A DNA stretch of 12,496 nt from MGBC108787 sp964591225 (GTDB lineage: Bacteria; Bacillota_I; Bacilli_A; RF39; UBA660): positions 1-12,496 of the forward strand of contig CAZQAO010000027.1 in NCBI GenBank assembly GCA_964591225.1, given 5' to 3'. Below are positions 1 to 6,263 of the stretch, one piece after another. The position numbers and the translations under genes were made by a program. Numbering within the stretch: the stretch's first letter is position 1; each line of letters starts with the position of its first letter. Below the pieces are notes generated by a model. The model saw nothing but the letters and a program-made list of their open reading frames with translations, was not told where the DNA came from and searched no databases.

Positions 1-35
1 AACGAACAATTGTTTTATTTTTATATATTTTATAG

Positions 36-41
36 TATACT
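36..41 (+). promoter_or_regulatory. candidate -10 box of the DNA-repair operon
   Basis: TATACT (5 of 6 to consensus) lies just before the first gene; an overlapping alternative, TATAGT, sits at 31-36. No convincing -35 hexamer is present at the right spacing, and the window begins only 35 bases upstream, so this is a weak call. Either box would give a very short leader containing the GGTGG ribosome binding site at 48-52. Confidence 0.3.
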
Positions 42-58
42 AATAATGGTGGTTTTTT

Positions 59-1270
59 ATGGATATCAATGAAAAATTAAAAATATTAGCTGATAGTGCT
101 AAATATGATGCATCCTGTTCTTCAAGTGGAAGTACAAGAGCTAGTAAAAATGGTATTGGTAATACTTCTATATCCGGGATATGTCATTCTTTTGCTAGTG
201 ATGGACGATGTATTTCCCTTTTAAAAATTCTACTTACTAACTGCTGTATTTTTGATTGTAAATATTGTTTAAATCGTAAAAGTAATGAAATTAAAAGAGC
301 TATATTTACTCCCGAAGAAATTTGTCAAATTACAATTAATTTTTATAAAAGAAATTATATTGAAGGTTTATTTTTAAGTTCGGGAATTATAAAAAGTCCT
401 GATTATACGATGGATTTATTAATTCAAACAGTGGAATTATTACGGAAAAAATATCATTTTGGAGGATATATTCATGCTAAAGCTATACCAGGAGCAAGTG
501 AGGCTTCTTTAAAAAAATTAGGTTCATTAGTTGATCGTTTAAGTGCTAATATTGAGTTACCAACAGAAGCAGGATTAAAACTATTAGCACCTAATAAAGA
601 TACCCATAAAGTACAACAAATTATGCAATATGTAAAAACTAATAAGAGTAAATCTTTTGTACCTGCGGGACAAAGTACTCAAATGATTATCGGTGCTACT
701 TTAGAAACAGATAAAGATATATTAGATAAAAGTGAAGCCATGTATAAAAAATATCAATTAAAAAGAGTTTTCTATTCTGCCTATATCCCTGTAAATAAAG
801 ATAAGCTCTTGCCATCTTTAGAAATACCACCTTTAAAAAGAGAAAATCGTCTTTATCAAGCAGATTGGTTACTTCGTTATTATGGCTTTACTGCTAAAGA
901 TATATTAGATGAAAAGAATCCTAATTTTAATACTTTAATTGATCCTAAAGCAGATTGGGCTCTTAGACACCTCGAAGAATTTCCTAAAGAAGTAAATACT
1001 TGTTCATATCAAGAGTTATTAAAAATACCGGGTATTGGAATTAAATCGGCTAAAAGAATTGTTTCATCCCGGCGATTGTTTACTCTCCAATTCCGTGATT
1101 TAAAGAATATGGGAGTAGTATTAAAAAGAGCTCAGTATTTCATTACTTGTAATCATAAATATTTTATTAATCCAGCTTATTTCAAAAAAGAGTTTATAGA
1201 AAGCAATTTAGTTTTAGAGGAAAAAGAATTAAATACTACTAATAAAAAGCAATTATCTTTATTTGAATGA
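59..1270 (+). CDS. putative DNA modification/repair radical SAM protein (TIGR03916-like)
   Basis: This 403-residue protein has the radical SAM cluster motif CX3CX2C at C63, C67 and C70, which would bind the [4Fe-4S] cluster that cleaves S-adenosylmethionine. A helix-hairpin-helix DNA-binding motif follows at about 319-335 (LKIPGIGIKSAKRIV). This layout, and the partner gene that follows, match the TIGR03916 'DNA modification/repair radical SAM' family, whose substrate is not established. Its length is near what I recall for the family (about 400 residues). The last residues are QLSLFE; QLSLF (398-402) fits the bacterial beta sliding clamp-binding consensus QL[S/D]LF, which would place the protein at replication or repair sites (inference). 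The start is supported by GGTGG at 48-52, six bases upstream. Its TGA stop overlaps the next ATG in ATGA, so the two are translationally coupled. Family assignment is firm; biochemical function is unknown. Confidence 0.9.
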   Translation: MDINEKLKILADSAKYDASCSSSGSTRASKNGIGNTSISGICHSFASDGRCISLLKILLTNCCIFDCKYCLNRKSNEIKRAIFTPEEICQITINFYKRNYIEGLFLSSGIIKSPDYTMDLLIQTVELLRKKYHFGGYIHAKAIPGASEASLKKLGSLVDRLSANIELPTEAGLKLLAPNKDTHKVQQIMQYVKTNKSKSFVPAGQSTQMIIGATLETDKDILDKSEAMYKKYQLKRVFYSAYIPVNKDKLLPSLEIPPLKRENRLYQADWLLRYYGFTAKDILDEKNPNFNTLIDPKADWALRHLEEFPKEVNTCSYQELLKIPGIGIKSAKRIVSSRRLFTLQFRDLKNMGVVLKRAQYFITCNHKYFINPAYFKKEFIESNLVLEEKELNTTNKKQLSLFE

Positions 1271-2031
1271 AACAAGTAGACACTATTTATATTTATGAAG
1301 ATTCTTTTTCTTCGTTGCTTTCCCTAATTAAGTTGTTAATTAAAGATAAAATAAAACCCTTAGATATTAAAAATACTCGTTATACTCCTACTCTATTAGA
1401 TACCTTAGTAACTCCTAAAATAGATGAAGAAAATATCTTACCCTTTTGGATATCAAAAACTAATAAAAACATTGTGAAAACTACATATTATATTTTTTTA
1501 TCAAATGTTTTAGAAAAAGAATTAATTATCTATTATTTTTTATTAAATGCCTTAAAATATCAAGATAAAATCTTTTATATGCGTAATTTAAATTGTGTCA
1601 ATAAAGCTTTAAAAATTAGTCATTATGTAGCGAACGAAAATCATAAGTTTAAAGGATTTACTCGGTTTAAAGAATTAGAAAATAAAGTTTTATATGCCGA
1701 AATAGCTCCTGAAAATAATATCCTGCCTATTTTAAGTCATCATTTTCAAACCCGTTTAAAAAATGAATACTGGATTATAAAAGATCAAAATCGCGAAATA
1801 CTAAGTATCTATGATAAACATCATTTTTATATTATTAATAATAATGAGTTAGATATGAGTAACATAAAACCTAATTTAGAAAATAAAAAAATCGAAGAAT
1901 TATGGCAAGTTTTTTATCAAACAATAGGTATTAAAGAAAGAAAAAATGATCGATGTCGGATGAATTTTATGCCCAAAAAATATTGGAAAAATATGATAGA
2001 AATGAGTGATGAAATTGAAAAAAATAGTTAA
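1267..2031 (+). CDS. TIGR03915/DUF4130 putative DNA metabolism protein
   Basis: This 254-residue protein is the standard partner of the preceding radical SAM protein. Recognisable family blocks are the middle segment with H126 and FTRF at 131-134, HHFQTR at 158-163 followed by a YWII strand (168-171), and the C-terminal block LWQVFYQTIGIKER at 212-225 leading into FMPKKYWKNM at 234-243. These match the C-terminal DUF4130 region. In many bacteria this protein is fused to or placed beside a uracil-DNA-glycosylase-like domain; here there is no fusion, and the protein ends right after DUF4130. It starts inside the previous stop codon (ATGA overlap of 4 bases) and ends 23 bases inside the chaperonin gene, so all three are probably translated as a coupled unit. 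The molecular activity of the family is unknown; a role in DNA repair or base modification with the radical SAM enzyme is inferred from the pairing. Confidence 0.87.
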   Translation: MKQVDTIYIYEDSFSSLLSLIKLLIKDKIKPLDIKNTRYTPTLLDTLVTPKIDEENILPFWISKTNKNIVKTTYYIFLSNVLEKELIIYYFLLNALKYQDKIFYMRNLNCVNKALKISHYVANENHKFKGFTRFKELENKVLYAEIAPENNILPILSHHFQTRLKNEYWIIKDQNREILSIYDKHHFYIINNNELDMSNIKPNLENKKIEELWQVFYQTIGIKERKNDRCRMNFMPKKYWKNMIEMSDEIEKNS

Positions 2032-3565
2032 TGGCCAAGTTTTACAAGATAAAATGAAAGAAGCAATTTTACTTTTAAGTGATACTGTCAAAAGTACTTT
2101 AGGTCCTATTGGTAGTAATACGATTATCGATCATTCAACATTCTCACCATTTATTACTAATGATGGAGTTACTATTGCCAAAAATATTGAAAGTGAAGAT
2201 GCCGTCGTAAATACTATTTTAGAAATTGCTAAAGAAGCTGCTATTAAAACTGATGAAACGGTTGGTGATGGAACTACTACGACTTTAGTTTTACTAGAAT
2301 CTATTTTTTTAGAGGGCTTAGAAAAAATTAAAAATGGCAAAAAAGCCATGCAATTAAAAAGAGAACTTGATGAAGCCTTATCCCAAATAATTAATCTTAT
2401 TAAAGCTAAAAGTCAAATCCCTAAAAAAGAAGATTATCTTAAAATTGCTACTATCTCTGCTAATGATAAACAAATAGGTTCCATTGTCGCCAATGTATTT
2501 AATAAAGTTAAAGATCCAGATGCTATTGAATTAATTGATAACAATAACCCGGATACGTTAGTTATATATCAACAAGGATATCGGTTTGAAACATTACTGG
2601 CTTCACCCTACTTTTTAAATACTTCAAAAATTGTCTATATTAATTGCACTATCCTACTGGTAAATCAAGAAATTAATTCTTTAGAAGTTATAGCTCCAGT
2701 TTTAAATCAAGTGATAGAAAATGATCAACCTTTAATTATCATCGCCCCTGATTATAGTGAAGAAGTTATTAATTCTATTTTATCTTGGTATTTAGATGAA
2801 ACTGCTAAGATTATTCTTTTTAAAAATCCTGAATATGGTAAGCATTCTTATGCTTTCTTAGAAGATTTAGCCATTTTAGCCAATTCCACTATTGTTCAAA
2901 ATATAAATAATGATAACCAGCTATCTTTAGGAACAATTGAACGAGTAGAAATTACTAATGACCAAACAATTTTTAATTTTACTCTAAATAATGATATCAA
3001 ATCATATATTAAAAATTTAAAAAAAGAAAGTAAGAAAAATATGAATGATTTAGATTATCAATTTTATAAGAAAAGAATTTCAATGTTTACTAAGGGCCGA
3101 GCCTTAATCAAAATTGGTGGATATACAAAAACTGAGATAAGAGAAAAACATATGCGTTATCAAGATGCCTTATGTTCATTGAATGTAGCTAAAAAAGGTA
3201 TTTTACCTGGTGGAGGTATTACTTTATTAGAAATTCAAGAACAACTCTCCAACCAAACAGATGGTTTAGAAATACTCAAAAATGCGTTAAATAAACCTTT
3301 TCGACAAATACTTCAAAACGCTGACTTAGATGATCAAGAAATATTTATGGAAATTAAAAATAATCATTTTCAAAAAATATACAATGTTTATCAAAATAAT
3401 TATGAAAATATAAATGAAACCTCTGTATTAGATTCGACAGAAGTTCTGTTAAATAGCGTTATTAATGCTTGTTCTATTGCCAGTATGTTACTTACTACAT
3501 CTAACTTAGTAATTAATGAATGTCAAAACAATTTAAATAAACAAAATGAATACACTGAATTTTAA
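2009..3565 (+). CDS. groEL: divergent GroEL-family (HSP60) chaperonin
   Basis: This 518-residue protein aligns along the whole GroEL fold. With E. coli numbering retained at the N terminus it keeps TLGP at 30-33, DG at 52-53 and the GDGTTT nucleotide loop around D87. The C-terminal ATP pocket is also present: D386 (E. coli D398), GGG at 401-403, N459 and D475. ATPase function is therefore likely. It differs in other ways: K51 is Asn, the apical substrate region around E. coli Y199 reads FETLLASPYF so that the DRGY tetrapeptide is lost, and the Gly/Met-rich C-terminal tail is missing. No groES is seen next to it; GroEL is usually encoded after GroES. I chose the ATG at 2009; an in-frame GTG lies directly before it at 2006. 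The start falls inside the DUF4130 gene, implying coupling to two DNA-repair-type genes. Whether this is the cell's only GroEL or a specialised paralogue cannot be told here. Confidence 0.88.
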   Translation: MKLKKIVNGQVLQDKMKEAILLLSDTVKSTLGPIGSNTIIDHSTFSPFITNDGVTIAKNIESEDAVVNTILEIAKEAAIKTDETVGDGTTTTLVLLESIFLEGLEKIKNGKKAMQLKRELDEALSQIINLIKAKSQIPKKEDYLKIATISANDKQIGSIVANVFNKVKDPDAIELIDNNNPDTLVIYQQGYRFETLLASPYFLNTSKIVYINCTILLVNQEINSLEVIAPVLNQVIENDQPLIIIAPDYSEEVINSILSWYLDETAKIILFKNPEYGKHSYAFLEDLAILANSTIVQNINNDNQLSLGTIERVEITNDQTIFNFTLNNDIKSYIKNLKKESKKNMNDLDYQFYKKRISMFTKGRALIKIGGYTKTEIREKHMRYQDALCSLNVAKKGILPGGGITLLEIQEQLSNQTDGLEILKNALNKPFRQILQNADLDDQEIFMEIKNNHFQKIYNVYQNNYENINETSVLDSTEVLLNSVINACSIASMLLTTSNLVINECQNNLNKQNEYTEF

Positions 3566-3596
3566 TATTAAATTTATAGAGTTAGAAATCAAACTA

Positions 3597-3618
3597 AAAA
3601 GCACTAATTGGTGCTTTT
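3597..3618 (+). terminator. intrinsic terminator of the radical SAM-DUF4130-chaperonin operon, cut by the assembly gap
   Basis: Arms AAAAGCAC (3597-3604) and GTGCTTTT (3611-3618) pair perfectly over 8 bp around a 6-base loop, 31 bases after the chaperonin stop. The U-tract runs into the N gap, so its full length is hidden. Confidence 0.75.
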
Positions 3619-3718
3619 NNNNNNNNNNNNNNNNNNNNNNNNNNNNNNNNNNNNNNNNNNNNNNNNNNNNNNNNNNNNNNNNNNNNNNNNNNNNNNNNNN
3701 NNNNNNNNNNNNNNNNNN
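3619..3718. other. assembly gap, 100 N
   Basis: Exactly 100 N, the customary placeholder for a scaffold join of unknown true size. Sequence to the left ends in a terminator hairpin and sequence to the right begins in AT-rich DNA before the tRNA-His terminator. Missing sequence could hold another small gene or tRNA, and adjacency of the two sides is assumed by the assembler. Confidence 0.97.
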
Positions 3719-3745
3719 TTTATGTATATATAAAGTTTATAGTAC

Positions 3746-3773
3746 AAAAAACCTCGCATATAAAAATACGAGG
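3746..3773 (-). terminator. intrinsic terminator of tRNA-His
   Basis: Read on the minus strand, CCTCGTAT pairs with ATGCGAGG (8 bp, one G-U) around a 6-base loop and is followed by six T. It begins 12 bases after the CCA end of the tRNA, giving a short 3' trailer. Confidence 0.85.
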
Positions 3774-3785
3774 GTTATTAACAAA

Positions 3786-3862
3786 TGGGGCGAAATGTGG
3801 GGATCGAACCCACGCATACCGGAGCCACAATCCGGCGTGTTAACCACTTCACCAATTCCGCC
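3786..3862 (-). tRNA. tRNA-His (anticodon GTG)
   Basis: The minus strand folds into a complete 77-base cloverleaf. The acceptor stem has 8 bp, including the G-1:C73 pair that is the identity element of histidine tRNA, and the 3' CCA is encoded (3786-3788). The anticodon stem CCGGA/TCCGG holds the loop TTGTGGC with anticodon GTG at 3826-3828. The T arm carries GGTTCGATCC. It reads His codons CAC and CAU. It is a lone tRNA with its own promoter and terminator, although neighbours could be lost in the gap. Confidence 0.96.
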
Positions 3863-3876
3863 ATATATATGTAGAT

Positions 3877-3905
3877 AGAATAACAAATAATTGAATAAAT
3901 TTCAA
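3877..3905 (-). promoter_or_regulatory. promoter of tRNA-His
   Basis: On the minus strand, TTGAAA (3900-3905, 5 of 6) and TATTCT (3877-3882, 4 of 6) are separated by exactly 17 bases. The -10 box ends 14 bases before the mature tRNA 5' end. It interleaves with the oppositely directed promoter of the small membrane protein. Confidence 0.7.
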
Positions 3906-3919
3906 GACTAAGATATAAT
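3891..3919 (+). promoter_or_regulatory. promoter of the 68-aa membrane protein gene
   Basis: TTGAAT (3891-3896, 4 of 6) and a perfect TATAAT (3914-3919) are 17 bases apart. The predicted start of transcription is close to the ribosome binding site GGGAAG at 3927-3932, giving a leader of about 15 bases. Its -35 box lies inside the spacer of the tRNA-His promoter. Confidence 0.7.
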
Positions 3920-3940
3920 TAAAATTGGGAAGTGAAAATA

Positions 3941-4147
3941 ATGTTAACATTAAATTTTTTTCAAACTTTTTTTAGTGAATTATCAAGTTTTTTATATGAT
4001 TTTAAAAAAGAATTTATAAAGATTTCTGCTAGTATTCATCATTTTTTAAATCGTTATTTTTCTGATACTGCACTTTTAGTTTTTGCCATTGCTATTGGAG
4101 CTATTTTATTAATATTAATATTTCAATCGATTATCAACAAAAAATAG
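3941..4147 (+). CDS. small single-span membrane protein, unknown function
   Basis: This predicted 68-residue protein has an amphipathic, aromatic-rich N-terminal half (about 1-42, containing YDFKKEFIKI) and one strongly hydrophobic helix at about 46-64 (ALLVFAIAIGAILLILIF), then a short tail ending QSIINKK. I chose the ATG at 3941 because GGGAAG (3927-3932) lies eight bases upstream; an in-frame GTG at 3932 would overlap that site. The gene is well delimited, with a promoter containing a perfect -10 box and a stop codon inside a terminator stem, so it is probably real. I do not recognise a family. Small membrane proteins of this shape include toxins, regulators of larger membrane complexes and structural peptides; nothing here decides among them. 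Confidence 0.7.
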   Translation: MLTLNFFQTFFSELSSFLYDFKKEFIKISASIHHFLNRYFSDTALLVFAIAIGAILLILIFQSIINKK

Positions 4148-4171
4148 TTCTTTTTTTTTGAACTATTTTTT
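4139..4171. terminator. bidirectional terminator shared by two convergent genes
   Basis: A perfect 12-bp stem (4139-4150 with 4160-4171) encloses a loop of nine T. Each arm is A6 followed by TAGTTC when read outward, so there is a T-tract for both directions. It contains the TAG stop of the small membrane protein (4145-4147) and, on the other strand, the TAG stop of the dehydrogenase (4163-4165). Confidence 0.88.
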
Positions 4172-5245
4172 ATCTATATAAGTATTTAAATCTTGAGTAC
4201 GATACTTTAATTCGGGCATTTGACTGGTAGGAACAAATCCACTTCGGGCATTAATAACATCGGGAATACGATTGACGATATCAGCGCACGTAAGTTCCAC
4301 TGTACAAGGTTTATTAATAACCATAGTTGTATTTGGTTCTCCTTCGATTGTCCATTCATTGACATCAAATTCTTCTTTACTATAAACCTTACCAATACAT
4401 TCAGCTTCGATGGTAATTCCTTCTTCGGTTAAAGCGGTTACTACTGCACTCATTCCCGTAGCATCTCCAGCTTTTATAGTCATATCAAGGGTACTTGAAT
4501 AAATATCTTCTTCATTAGTTTTCGGAATACATTGTTGGGTAATACTCTTTAGATGTAATCCCAACTTATCAATAAGCCAACCAGCAACATTCCACATATA
4601 ACTAGGAGAATATCTTCTCTCTGTAATTAATTTTTCTCGCTCGTCATCACTCATTCGATCTACACTAGCCACTTCTTTATCAAATTCATCTAACGTTAAG
4701 CCAGCGCCATGAGCTTTAGCAAGAGCAATACCATAATCTTCGACGTTGTAAGAGCTACTACCCTTTATTTTAGTAATCTTATGAGTAGAAGCAGCTAAAT
4801 TACTTATTAATCCGCCCCAGAAAATATCTTGATAGCCACAACCAGTAACGGTTACATTATTAGCTTTAGCTAAACTATCTAATTCTTGGAATAAAGTTGG
4901 GTTAGAATTACTAGCAAAAAAAGCTTCTTCACAAGTTGTAACGACATTAACTCCACTCCGGATACAAGTTCTTAAAACTTCTTCTAAATCATTTAATAAA
5001 CTCATTGTCGTAACAATTGCAATATCCGGTTTAACTTCTTTTAAACGACTTTCCATAACACTTACATTTTCAACCGTAACGCCCTTATTTTCAGTTTCCA
5101 TAATAGAACCAATATCCCGACCGATGATTTCATCATTAACATCAAAAGCTAGAACAATATCGGACCCTTTATCTAAAGCATACTGCATAGTAAATTTACT
5201 CATCTTTCCACAACCAATTTGAGCTACTTTTACTTTTCTTTCCAT
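4163..5245 (-). CDS. NAD(P)-dependent amine dehydrogenase, DapB-like / 2,4-diaminopentanoate dehydrogenase-like
   Basis: This predicted 360-residue oxidoreductase opens with a Rossmann fold: strand VKVAQIG, glycine loop G11-C-G13-K-M, and an acidic residue D35 at the end of the second strand, which suggests NAD rather than NADP. A central segment VTVTGCGYQDIFWG (131-144) corresponds to the GTGINPGF region of the diaminopentanoate dehydrogenase group, and the tail at 321-345 (VNRIPDVINARSGF) fits the family's conserved C-terminal block. The best-known members oxidise 2,4-diaminopentanoate in ornithine fermentation, but the partner genes of that pathway are not in the window, so the substrate is open. 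The start at 5245 follows AAGGA by seven bases; the reading frame extends nine codons further upstream, but without ribosome binding support. It lies 13 bases after the AAA+ gene, in one transcript ending at the shared terminator. Confidence 0.7.
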   Translation of the reverse strand: MERKVKVAQIGCGKMSKFTMQYALDKGSDIVLAFDVNDEIIGRDIGSIMETENKGVTVENVSVMESRLKEVKPDIAIVTTMSLLNDLEEVLRTCIRSGVNVVTTCEEAFFASNSNPTLFQELDSLAKANNVTVTGCGYQDIFWGGLISNLAASTHKITKIKGSSSYNVEDYGIALAKAHGAGLTLDEFDKEVASVDRMSDDEREKLITERRYSPSYMWNVAGWLIDKLGLHLKSITQQCIPKTNEEDIYSSTLDMTIKAGDATGMSAVVTALTEEGITIEAECIGKVYSKEEFDVNEWTIEGEPNTTMVINKPCTVELTCADIVNRIPDVINARSGFVPTSQMPELKYRTQDLNTYIDKK

Positions 5246-5258
5246 AAATTTTTCCTTT

Positions 5259-6191
5259 CTATAAAACATCATCTAAATTTACATTTTCTTCTCTAATTAA
5301 ATCAGCAAATTCTACTTTAAATCTCGCAATCTCTTTTTTCTTAGCATCCTCATATATATTTTTCGCATTACATATCGCTTTATACACATGTTTTATTTTT
5401 ACTTCACTTTCATTATCATATAGAGCGTAGGTAAAAGCATTGGAAAGGATAGTTAAACAAATATCTGGATAACGACTAGCTACTTCATAAACTCTTTTAT
5501 ATTCATCTGTCATTTCCACAATAAACTTCATAATTCTTTCTTTGACAAAATTCGTATAATTCATTTTGACACCAATTTGTTTTTCTAATTTAGGGATTGT
5601 TCCCATAAGAATTTTAACTGTTGTAGGTTGGTCAGCTTCTAAGACATCAATTTTTTGAAAACGTCGTAAAAAAGCCCGATCTCTTAAAATATATTGTTCA
5701 TATTCTTCCGTGGTAGTGGCCCCAATCATCTTAATTGATCCCCGGTCTAAACCTGATTTTAATAGATTGGCAAAATCAATACCACCATTTTCATTAGTAT
5801 TGCGATTTACTAAAACGTGAGTTTCATCAATAAATAGAATAGTTTTATCGCGAGCATCTAATTCTTTTACTAATAAGTCGACTCGATTCTCTACTTGCCC
5901 TTCACTAACACTCGAACCTAGTAAACTAGAAATATTAATTTTAATTAATTCCCAACCTAGCAAGGCATTTGGTACTAATCCTCTTTGAATCCGATAAGCT
6001 AAACCTTCGACAATAGCGGTTTTACCAATTCCTGGCTTTCCTACTAATAAGGCACTTTTCTCCGGAGTCAGTAACGTTAAAATACATTGTTTAATTTCAT
6101 TATCACGTGCTATAGCGGGATCAGTTATAAATTCTTTTTTGGTAAAATTATCCCCATAGCGTTCTAGCATGCTTATTTTTGTATTATCCAT
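5259..6191 (-). CDS. stand-alone ClpB/ClpC D1-type AAA+ ATPase
   Basis: This 310-residue protein consists of a single AAA+ module of the Clp D1 class. The N-terminal LERYGDNFTKKEF...DPAIARDNEI (9-33) matches the linker into ClpB/ClpC D1. Walker A is GKPGIGKT (51-58), Walker B is ILFIDE (118-123), the sensor-1 region is GATTTEEY (157-164) and the paired arginine fingers are R176 and R177 in LRRFQ. Hence ATP binding, hydrolysis and oligomerisation are likely. There is no N domain, no M domain, no second AAA+ ring and no ClpP-docking loop, so it is about a third of a Clp unfoldase. The pore loop, normally GAKYRGEFEER, reads GSSVSEGQVENR, losing the aromatic residue that pulls substrate. It may remodel a specific partner rather than thread proteins. 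The start at 6191 follows a GGTGAGG sequence at short spacing. It is the first gene of a two-gene operon with the dehydrogenase. Confidence 0.8.
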   Translation of the reverse strand: MDNTKISMLERYGDNFTKKEFITDPAIARDNEIKQCILTLLTPEKSALLVGKPGIGKTAIVEGLAYRIQRGLVPNALLGWELIKINISSLLGSSVSEGQVENRVDLLVKELDARDKTILFIDETHVLVNRNTNENGGIDFANLLKSGLDRGSIKMIGATTTEEYEQYILRDRAFLRRFQKIDVLEADQPTTVKILMGTIPKLEKQIGVKMNYTNFVKERIMKFIVEMTDEYKRVYEVASRYPDICLTILSNAFTYALYDNESEVKIKHVYKAICNAKNIYEDAKKKEIARFKVEFADLIREENVNLDDVL

Positions 6192-6207
6192 CTACCTCAC
6201 CACTTTT

Positions 6208-6213
6208 ATTATA
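6208..6213 (-). promoter_or_regulatory. candidate -10 box for the AAA+-dehydrogenase operon
   Basis: On the minus strand, a perfect TATAAT lies 16 bases before the AAA+ start codon. A TGC just upstream could act as an extended -10 with the overlapping TATATA. No good -35 box is present, and that position is occupied by the terminator of the preceding gene. Confidence 0.45.
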
Positions 6214-6224
6214 TAGCATACACC

Positions 6225-6259
6225 AAAAAAGAAAAAGTAAAACCCACTTTCTCTTTTTT
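6225..6259 (-). terminator. terminator after the HAAS membrane protein gene
   Basis: A 14-bp stem (6225-6238 with 6246-6259, one G-U) encloses a 7-base loop; on the minus strand the descending arm ends in six T. It starts four bases after the stop codon of the HAAS protein and separates that gene from the AAA+ operon. Confidence 0.75.
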
Positions 6260-6263
6260 CATT

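Noticed and set aside
59..1270. Possible Mycoplasma-type code (TGA = Trp)
   Set aside because: The first gene ends at TGA in exact ATGA overlap with the next gene, conserved Trp positions use TGG, and no frame needs TGA read-through.
1900..2349. Two short minus-strand open frames (1900-2091 and 2131-2349)
   Set aside because: Antisense shadows of the DUF4130 and chaperonin genes, with no ribosome binding site or family resemblance.
3546..3878. 110-codon open frame across the gap on the plus strand
   Set aside because: A third of it is translated N, it runs antisense through the tRNA-His gene and its terminator, and it starts inside the chaperonin gene.
4207..4432. Short open frames on both strands (4207-4395 minus, 4220-4432 plus)
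   Set aside because: They overlap the dehydrogenase, whose frame carries the conserved motifs; no translation signals of their own.
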